From positions 1 through 64,000 of the forward strand of contig NZ_AUHH01000011.1 in the NCBI RefSeq assembly GCF_000423085.1: a stretch of DNA of 64,000 nt, written 5' to 3'. Position 1 is the stretch's first letter. Each line of letters starts with the position of its first letter. The notes under the pieces were generated by a model. It saw only the letters and a list, made by a program, of their open reading frames with translations. It was not told the DNA's origin and did not search any database. This DNA comes from Granulicoccus phenolivorans DSM 17626 = NBRC 107789 = JCM 15570 (GTDB lineage: Bacteria > Actinomycetota > Actinomycetes > Propionibacteriales > Propionibacteriaceae). Positions 56,608 to 64,000 of the stretch are shown one piece after another. A program made the position numbers and the translations under genes.

Positions 56608-57125
56608 CCCGCAACCGGCGGCCGGGTCGGGTCCGGGACCTTCGGCTCGGCCCCGACCCGGCGGGAGCCGCGCAACAATTCCTCGGCCAGCACGCCGAGC
56701 ACAAAGGCCAGCGAGCCGGAGGCGACGACGCCGCGCCACAACTGGGACGGGTCATTGATCACCGCCTCGCTGGGCCGGTCCGGATCGTACAGGACCCCGA
56801 GATCGGTCCCGACCTCCGGCGGGGGCTCGCTCGGCGACTCCGCGGTGACGCGGCGGAACAGACCGTTGCGATCGGGATACTCCACCACCACCTGGGGCTG
56901 CTCCCGACCGTCGGGGGTACGCACCGTCTCCACCGCGACCACCTCGCCGGTGGCCCCGACCGATCCGATCAGGAAGCCGAGCACATTGACGGTGAACACG
57001 ATGCCGACCCCGAACATGGCCACCGCCAGCACCCCGGCGATCAGGCCGGCCACCCGACGTCGGGTGCCCAACCAGCGGGTCAGCCGGGCCCGGGTACGCC
57101 GGGCTCGGTGGTCGGTCTCGGTCAC
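56598..57125 (-). CDS. DUF3592 membrane protein
   Basis: A 175-residue protein with an N-terminal Arg-rich segment, a transmembrane helix (VAGLIAGVLAVAMFGVGIVFTVNVLGFLIG), a DUF3592 beta-domain with the usual alternation VEYPDRNGLFRRVTAESPSEPPPEVGTDLGVLYDPDRPSEAVIND and a second helix near the C-terminus. Function unknown. GTG 57125 follows TAGGCT (minus strand, 57132-57137) by 6 nt: leaderless. It is convergent with the polysaccharide operon; the last 10 bp of the two genes overlap. It lies just downstream of the clpC terminator. Confidence 0.83.
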   Translation of the reverse strand: MTETDHRARRTRARLTRWLGTRRRVAGLIAGVLAVAMFGVGIVFTVNVLGFLIGSVGATGEVVAVETVRTPDGREQPQVVVEYPDRNGLFRRVTAESPSEPPPEVGTDLGVLYDPDRPSEAVINDPSQLWRGVVASGSLAFVLGVLAEELLRGSRRVGAEPKVPDPTRPPVAGQA

Positions 57126-57148
57126 CGGTTCAGCCTAGAACATCAACG

Positions 57149-57186
57149 AAAAAACCGGGCCCCGCCGCAGTGCGGCAGGGCCCGGT
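57149..57186 (-). terminator. Intrinsic terminator of clpC
   Basis: On the minus strand ACCGGGCCC pairs with GGGCCCGGT (arms at 57178-57186 and 57154-57162, nine perfect pairs) around a loop with an inner GCCGCA-type stem, followed by a run of six T (plus-strand A-run 57149-57154). It lies 28 bp after the clpC stop. This is the clearest intrinsic terminator in the window. Confidence 0.92.
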
Positions 57187-57214
57187 CGAGTCGGATTCCG
57201 GAGTGGATCCAGAA

Positions 57215-59767
<2,553 letters not shown>

Positions 59768-60103
59768 TGCGTGTCTCCTCACCTGATTCCGGCTTGCCGC
59801 CCTTGGCACCGCGGACTGCACCAGTCCACCGTGTCCCCGGACACCGGAGATCTGTCGTTCCTCAACTCTAGTCAATGCAACCCAGCTGGCACAGGAGTCC
59901 CGGCACCCGCGGATCACCGAAGTTGAGCGTTACTGACTCAACAACGCACCCGAGGGCCCCGGCATTCCGCCTCCGGGGCGATCTGTGCGCGCGGGCGTAC
60001 GCCCACAGCGAACGAGCGAATCAGGGCGCGGATCGGGTCCAGCACAGCCCGAACGCCGGTTCGAATGCCGAACCGACCACAACTCGCGGGTACGCTGACC
60101 CGC
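59768..60103. promoter_or_regulatory. Regulatory region between clpC and a divergent small membrane gene
   Basis: The 336-bp gap has no convincing gene. It contains a HAIR-like site, GTTGAGC-N7-ACTCAAC (59922-59942), close to the HspR consensus CTTGAGT-N7-ACTCAAG (11 of 14 positions), with perfect 6-bp outer arms GTTGAG/CTCAAC. Closer to the small gene are two inverted repeats: CGGTTCG-AATGC-CGAACCG (60057-60075) and GCGGGT-ACGCTG-ACCCGC (60086-60103). The second surrounds the -10 TACGCT of the small gene. HspR-type control of clpC is inferred from the first site only; the distance to clpC start is about 155 bp. Confidence 0.5.
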
Positions 60104-60490
60104 GTGACTACACCCGCGAAATCTCCCGTCCTGACCGCCCTGCGCGTGCTTGCTGTCATCACCGCCGTGGCCGCGATCGCCCAGACCGCCCTCGGCTCCG
60201 TCCTTTCGGTGAATCTGGCGGCGGGAGCGATTCGCGCGAGCCATGCCGGCACCGCGACGATCATCCTGGTGCTGACCGTGGTGACCGCGGTGGTGGCGAT
60301 CCTGTGGAGCCGCAAGGGTGGGTCGAAGGGCCTCCTCTACCACGCCATCGGCATGGTGGTGCTCGCAGTGATCCAATTCGCCCTCGGGGAGATGGGCGTA
60401 GAGATCGTCCACATCGTCATCGGGGTGCTGTTCCTGGTGGGCAGCGTGGCCCTGGCCACCCTCGCCATCCGCAAGCCCGTCCGCGCCTGA
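60104..60490 (+). CDS. Small four-helix membrane protein, unknown function
   Basis: A 128-residue integral membrane protein: VLTALRVLAVITAVAAIAQTAL, ATIILVLTVVTAVVAILW, GLLYHAIGMVVLAVIQFALG and VEIVHIVIGVLFLVGSVALATLAI form four predicted helices. I do not recognise a family. GTG 60104 follows TACGCT (60091-60096) by 7 nt, so it is probably leaderless; the -10 sits inside an inverted repeat GCGGGT/ACCCGC. Divergent from clpC across a regulatory region and followed 47 bp later by lepB. Confidence 0.75.
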   Translation: MTTPAKSPVLTALRVLAVITAVAAIAQTALGSVLSVNLAAGAIRASHAGTATIILVLTVVTAVVAILWSRKGGSKGLLYHAIGMVVLAVIQFALGEMGVEIVHIVIGVLFLVGSVALATLAIRKPVRA

Positions 60491-60537
60491 GCGTACGCCG
60501 GCACACCCGCACAACCGACCTACCCGAGGAGACCGCC

Positions 60538-61308
60538 ATGCCCGAGCACAGCGACGCCGGGAACCGGATCTCATGGGGGGCCCGCCTGTGGCGCTTCGTG
60601 AAAGAGCTCGCGATCGTGCTGATCGGGGCGTTGATCGTCTCGGCGCTGCTGCGCGCGTTCGTGTTCGAGCCCTTCGTCATTCCTTCCGGCTCGATGCAGC
60701 AGACCCTGGAGGTCAGCGACAAGGTCGTGGCGCAGAAACTCACCGAGTTCAAACGCGGCGACGTGATCATTTTCCGGGATCCGGGCCATTGGGTCAGCCG
60801 GACCGAGCACCAGCCGAACACCAATCCGGTCTCCAGTGCCCTGGAATTCATCGGCGTCCTGCCGAACAGCTCGCAGGATTACCTGACCAAGCGGGTCATC
60901 GGGACTCCCGGTGACCGGGTCAGTTGCTGCGATGTCCAGGGCCGGATCACCGTCAACGGATATCCGCTGACCGAGGACTATCTCTATACCGAGCCCAACG
61001 GGCAACGGGTGAAGCCGTCGGACCAGCCGTTCGATGTGATCGTGCCGGCCGGAAAACTGTTCGTCATGGGCGACCACCGCAACGCCTCGGCCGATTCCCG
61101 CTGCCACCTCACCCAGCCGGTGCCCGGCGGCAATACCGGCGACAACGCCTTCGTCCCGATTCAGAATGTGGTCGGACCGGTGGGTCTGATCGTCGCCCCA
61201 CTGGACCGGTTCCAGCAGTTGAAGACACCCACCACCTTCGACGGCGTACCGCCCCCGGCCCAACCGGCACCGGCCGAGCCCTACATCGATACCCGGATCA
61301 GCTGCTGA
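60538..61308 (+). CDS. lepB: Signal peptidase I
   Basis: Membrane serine protease that removes signal peptides from exported proteins. The 256-residue protein has one N-terminal membrane helix (ELAIVLIGALIVSALLRAFVF), catalytic Ser52 in VIPSGSMQQTL, catalytic Lys118 in YLTKRVIGTPGD, the box D GRITVNGYPLTE region and box E VMGDHRNASADSR. A Pro-rich tail follows. ATG 60538 has GAGGAG 6 nt upstream. The overlap of its last 11 bp with the convergent coiled-coil gene is minor. Confidence 0.97.
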   Translation: MPEHSDAGNRISWGARLWRFVKELAIVLIGALIVSALLRAFVFEPFVIPSGSMQQTLEVSDKVVAQKLTEFKRGDVIIFRDPGHWVSRTEHQPNTNPVSSALEFIGVLPNSSQDYLTKRVIGTPGDRVSCCDVQGRITVNGYPLTEDYLYTEPNGQRVKPSDQPFDVIVPAGKLFVMGDHRNASADSRCHLTQPVPGGNTGDNAFVPIQNVVGPVGLIVAPLDRFQQLKTPTTFDGVPPPAQPAPAEPYIDTRISC

Positions 61309-62221
61309 CGCCGAGGTCGCCGAGGGCCTGCTCGGCCGTCGATCGGGCCACCCGCGCGGAATCCCGCGCCCGGGTGGCCCGTTCCAATTCTTCCCGCAGG
61401 CGCGCCAGGGCCGCCACCCGCTCTGCCTCGACCTGTTCCGCGGCGACCACTGCGGCCCGCAGCCGGGCCACCTCTGCGCTCGCGGTCGTCGCGGCCTGCT
61501 CGGTCTCGGTCAGCGCGGCCGCAGCGGCTGCGGCGGCGTCCTCGGCATCGGCGAGGTCCAGATCAGCGCGCGCCAGGGCCCGCTCGGCCCGGCGTACCGC
61601 CGCGGGATCGACCTCGCGTACCGCCGCGGGATCGACTTCGTGTACCGCCCCGGGATCGACATCGGTCGGTTCCGCGCTTCCACTGGCGGCCCCGGCCGGG
61701 CGCAGCGCCACCACCTCGGCCATCGGCGCGAGCTCGGTCAGCCGCAGCGGGCCGAAGCCGGTCGGCTGCGCGGTCTGCGCCAGGATTCCCGCGCCGATCG
61801 CGGTGCCGAGTTCGGCATCGCTCATCCCGGCCTGCAGGGTCTGCACCACCTCCTGCCGCACCGCCGCGGTGGCGTGGTAGCCGCGCTGCTCCCCCGCCTC
61901 GACCGCCAGCCGGGCCAGTGCCGCCAGCACTCGGTTCCGTTCGGTCGACAGCGTGCGCAGTTGATCGGCGGCCAGGTCGGCGTGCGCCTCCCGCAGCGCC
62001 TCGGCCAACACGAGCAGGTCGGCCAACTCACTCGGGTGCTCGGCGGCCAGCAGATTCACCAGCCAGGCCCCGCGGGTGGGTTTGCGCAAAGCGGCCACGG
62101 CCTTGGCAACCTCGGGCTGCCCGGCCAGCTTTGCCTCTTTCGCCAATGCGGTGCGCCCGGTGACGAAAGCGCCCGGATCCCCCGCGTACAGGCGAGCGAT
62201 CCGGGCAGTGAGGTCACGCAC
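61298..62221 (-). CDS. Coiled-coil protein next to lsr2, unknown function
   Basis: A 307-residue protein. The N-terminal half (MRDLTARIARLYAGDPGAFVTGRTALAKEAK) is helical with charged residues; the C-terminal half from about 190 is a long Ala/Glu/Arg coiled coil (ALARADLDLADAEDAAAAAAAALTETEQAATTASAEVARLRAAV...). A linker at about 185-210 holds three copies of VDPxAV(R/H)E. I do not recognise the family. GTG 62221 is 9 bp after the lsr2 stop on the same strand, so the two are likely co-transcribed and the protein may be a partner or regulator of the nucleoid protein. Confidence 0.72.
   Translation of the reverse strand: MRDLTARIARLYAGDPGAFVTGRTALAKEAKLAGQPEVAKAVAALRKPTRGAWLVNLLAAEHPSELADLLVLAEALREAHADLAADQLRTLSTERNRVLAALARLAVEAGEQRGYHATAAVRQEVVQTLQAGMSDAELGTAIGAGILAQTAQPTGFGPLRLTELAPMAEVVALRPAGAASGSAEPTDVDPGAVHEVDPAAVREVDPAAVRRAERALARADLDLADAEDAAAAAAAALTETEQAATTASAEVARLRAAVVAAEQVEAERVAALARLREELERATRARDSARVARSTAEQALGDLGVSS
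61593..61664 (-). repeat. Three tandem 24-bp repeats in the coiled-coil gene
   Basis: Units at 61593-61616, 61617-61640 and 61641-61664 (CGTACCGCCGCGGGATCGAC core) differ by one to four bases and encode three in-frame eight-residue repeats. Being a multiple of three they keep the frame and lie in a linker, so the copy number could vary between strains. Confidence 0.85.
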
Positions 62222-62230
62222 CCGATCGGG

Positions 62231-62539
62231 TCAGTTCGCGCGCTCGTAAGCCTCGCGAATTTCCTGGGGCACGCGGCCGCGGTCATTGACCGGCCAGCCG
62301 TTGGCTCGGGCCCAGGCCCGGATATCGGTCGGCGTCCCCTGCTCGGCACGAGTGCGCACCGCCCGCTTGCGACCGTCGCGGCGCGCATTGCGTACCCACG
62401 GATCCATCGCTTCACGCAGCCGCTTCGCATTGTCGTTGGACAAATCGATCTCGTAATCGGCGCCATCGATGGAGAACCGCAGGGTCTCAGCCGGCGTAGT
62501 GCCGTCCAGGTCGTCTTCGAGGATCACCCGCTGAGCCAT
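62231..62539 (-). CDS. lsr2: Lsr2 nucleoid-associated xenogeneic silencer
   Basis: H-NS-like protein that binds AT-rich minor grooves and silences horizontally acquired and surface-polysaccharide genes. The 102-residue protein has the dimerisation N-terminus (MAQRVILEDDLDGTTPAETLRFSIDGADYEIDLSNDNAKRLREAMDPWV) and the DNA-binding C-terminus with the AT-hook-like RGR turn in IRAWARANGWPVNDRGRVP, followed by EIREAYERAN. ATG 62539 precedes an A+T-rich stretch with AAAGGAG upstream. The upstream region also holds a palindrome, which might allow self-regulation. Confidence 0.96.
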   Translation of the reverse strand: MAQRVILEDDLDGTTPAETLRFSIDGADYEIDLSNDNAKRLREAMDPWVRNARRDGRKRAVRTRAEQGTPTDIRAWARANGWPVNDRGRVPQEIREAYERAN

Positions 62540-62748
62540 TTCAAACTCCTTTATTCCTACTGATTGGGGGTACCCCAAGAATAGCCACACTATTCCGGGT
62601 ACCACAAAAGACCAGAGTATTCCGATTCGGTAACGATGGACCCGAGCAATGATTTATGGATTCACCAGCGAATCCCGAGCGGAATCATCCGGGTCCACCG
62701 GATTTACTTATGGTAGTTCGGAGCGAGGGCTGAGCTATCGTGCAGAAC
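62540..62748. promoter_or_regulatory. A+T-rich divergent promoter region between lsr2 and a NuoD-like gene
   Basis: The 209-bp gap is more A+T-rich than the rest of the window and contains the palindrome TTGGGG-GTA-CCCCAA (62564-62578) close to lsr2. Further repeats of ATTCCG/GATTCGG and GGATTTACTTATGG occur. TATCGT (62736-62741) is 7 nt before ATG 62749 and is the likely -10 of the plus-strand gene. The AT-rich DNA is a plausible Lsr2 binding target, so lsr2 may repress itself and its neighbour. Confidence 0.55.
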
Positions 62749-63894
62749 ATGCCACCGATCCCCGCCATTCGGTCGTTGCCCACCCGATTCACCGTGGGGT
62801 CCCCGGCCACCGCCCTGCCGACCGCGGCCTCGGTGCGGCACCTGGATCCCGGTCCGGAGCACCCGAGTCGGGCCGGCGTACTCACCCTGGCCGTGGATTA
62901 TGACGCCGCCGGCCGGATCAGCACCGCCGAAGTGTCGATCGGGTTGTTGCACCGGGGGGTGGAAAAGCTCTTCGAGGTTCGCGACTATCGCCAGATCCTG
63001 TCCCTGGCCAACCGCCATGACTGGCAGGCGCCGGCGTTCGGGGAGCTGGCGGTGGCCCTGGCCGCGGAGCAGCTGCTCGGACTGGAGGTACCCCGCCGCG
63101 CGGTGTGGCTGCGCACGTTGCTGTCCGAACACACGCGCCTGGTCAGTCACCTGGGCTCGCTCAGCTGGCTCGCCCCGCCGCAGCGGCTGGGCCACTTGCG
63201 GGCCCTGCGGGAGCGGTTGCGTGAGCAACTGCGGCGCTGGACCGGTAATCGCATCCACCCGATGGTGGTCCGCATCGGCGGCGTCATCGCCGATGTCGGC
63301 AGCCAGTGGCTGGCCACCGAGGTGGCCCTGGCCGACGAGGTCGCCGCGTTCGCCGCCGAACTGTCCGGAGCCCTCCAGGAGCTCCCCACCGGGCTCGGCA
63401 TCCTCTCCCCCGCCCAAGTGGACTCCTGGGGCCTCAGCGGCCCGGTGAGCGCCGCCAGCGGGGTGGACCGGGACCTGCGTCGCCGGCGGCCCTACCTGGC
63501 CTACGCCGAGTTGGCGGACTTGCTGCCCACCGCCCCGGAGACCACCAGGGATGCCCGGGCCCGACTGAGCGCGGTGGCCGCCGAACTGCCCGCCTCCGCG
63601 GCGTTGATCCGGGCCTGTGCCGAGCAGGCCCCCGGCGGGGTGATCACGGTGACGCTGCCGAAGATCCTGAAGCTCCCGGTCGGAGACTGCTACGTGGCCA
63701 CCGCTGCCCCCTGGGGGCAGGCCGGGGTCCATCTGGTGTCGACCGGGCAGAAGACTCCCGCCCGGCTCCAATTGCGTACGCCCAGCTCCCGCAATGTGGC
63801 CGCGCTGGAGTCGGCGCTGCTCGGGGCCGACCCCGACCAGGTGCTGCCGATTCTGTGCTCACTGGGATATGTGATCGGCGACGTGGCCAAATAG
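62749..63894 (+). CDS. NuoD-like NADH dehydrogenase 49-kDa subunit homologue
   Basis: A 381-residue protein related to the respiratory complex I subunit D and to the large subunits of [NiFe]-hydrogenases. Alignable blocks: GPEHPSRAGVLTLAVD, IGLLHRGVEKLFEVRDYRQIL, NRHDWQAPAFGELAVALAAEQLLGL, RTLLSEHTRLVSHLGSL and the C-terminal LRTPSSRNVAALES. In canonical NuoD the first block is HPS(T/A)HG; here the second His is Ala42 and the conserved Tyr after R-x-D is Trp92, two residues of the quinone site. It starts at ATG 62749, 7 nt after TATCGT. No other nuo gene is in the window, so it may be an orphan or divergent second copy. Confidence 0.85.
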   Translation: MPPIPAIRSLPTRFTVGSPATALPTAASVRHLDPGPEHPSRAGVLTLAVDYDAAGRISTAEVSIGLLHRGVEKLFEVRDYRQILSLANRHDWQAPAFGELAVALAAEQLLGLEVPRRAVWLRTLLSEHTRLVSHLGSLSWLAPPQRLGHLRALRERLREQLRRWTGNRIHPMVVRIGGVIADVGSQWLATEVALADEVAAFAAELSGALQELPTGLGILSPAQVDSWGLSGPVSAASGVDRDLRRRRPYLAYAELADLLPTAPETTRDARARLSAVAAELPASAALIRACAEQAPGGVITVTLPKILKLPVGDCYVATAAPWGQAGVHLVSTGQKTPARLQLRTPSSRNVAALESALLGADPDQVLPILCSLGYVIGDVAK

Positions 63895-63958
63895 GCCGCA
63901 CCATTTCCCTTTTTATTGGAATGCCTCAACAATGAATACAGGCGCGTACCGAATGGTC

Positions 63959-63997
63959 GACCCGTTAAGTTGACCCGTTGAGTTGACCCATTGATTT
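63959..63997 (+). repeat. Three tandem 13-bp repeats after the NuoD-like gene
   Basis: GACCCGTTAAGTT (63959-63971), GACCCGTTGAGTT (63972-63984) and GACCCATTGATTT (63985-63997) follow each other without gaps. They lie 64 bp after the gene stop and run to the window edge. No hairpin is formed. They could be protein-binding repeats in the promoter of the next gene, which lies outside the window. Confidence 0.6.
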
Positions 63998-64000
63998 TGG

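Noticed and set aside
62564-62578. TTGGGGGTACCCCAA as a terminator of lsr2
   Set aside because: It lies upstream of the lsr2 start, not after a gene, and has no T-tract; it is more likely a regulatory palindrome.

Overview
The window is high-GC DNA with dense, short-spaced genes, frequent GTG starts, ATGA/GTGA start-stop overlaps and marker genes such as lsr2, disA next to radA, a PIN-PhoH protein, DUF4245, LGFP repeats and mycothiol-type DinB enzymes. This is an actinobacterial chromosome (Actinomycetota); placement near Propionibacteriales is only an impression. Some gene order resembles Mycobacterium: ppx - sugar-phosphate isomerase - proC - small HTH protein, and a cis-prenyltransferase beside a hemolysin III protein. 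No rRNA, tRNA or CRISPR array was seen.

Layout. 1-416: end of an IS3-family element inserted into a lipoprotein gene. 0.6-10.4 kb: housekeeping genes (rmuC, ilvA, a TetR/drug-efflux pair with a clear operator-promoter, a nitrilase-like hydrolase, ispH, xseA-xseB, a HAD phosphatase, DUF4245). 10.4-15.1 kb: a probable copper-response island (response regulator/kinase facing a SHOCT peptide, a Tat-type multicopper oxidase and a beta-propeller lipoprotein). 15.1-21.1 kb: a TetR regulator with two PH-domain membrane proteins, facing an ABC exporter of MacB/FtsX type. 21.3-25.4 kb: gamma-carbonic anhydrase-like protein, phoH behind a structured leader, a cis-prenyltransferase, hemolysin III. 25.4-33.9 kb: mostly minus-strand asd-proC-CbiX-like-acuC-HTH and ppx-isomerase-CPBP protease groups with a CDF metal transporter between them. 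34.0-37.3 kb: a Baeyer-Villiger-type monooxygenase/hydrolase operon divergent from a GntR/FadR-like regulator. 37.3-43.7 kb: small accessory genes, including a frameshifted DUF2975 gene. 43.7-47.2 kb: radA-disA-mutY (DNA repair and c-di-AMP). 47.7-56.6 kb: a seven-gene Wzx/Wzy-type surface polysaccharide cluster. 56.6-64 kb: DUF3592, clpC, a small membrane protein, lepB, a coiled-coil protein, lsr2 and a divergent NuoD-like protein.

A theme that runs through the whole window is leaderless expression: at least 14 genes have a TANNNT-like -10 hexamer exactly 6 or 7 nt before the start codon and no Shine-Dalgarno sequence. This decided several starts. Other points for a second look are the phoH leader with a possible 22-codon upstream ORF, the paired operators at the TetR/MFS and FadR/monooxygenase promoters, a polysaccharide chain-length/kinase protein that lacks the Walker A lysine, and a NuoD homologue that lacks both quinone-site residues.
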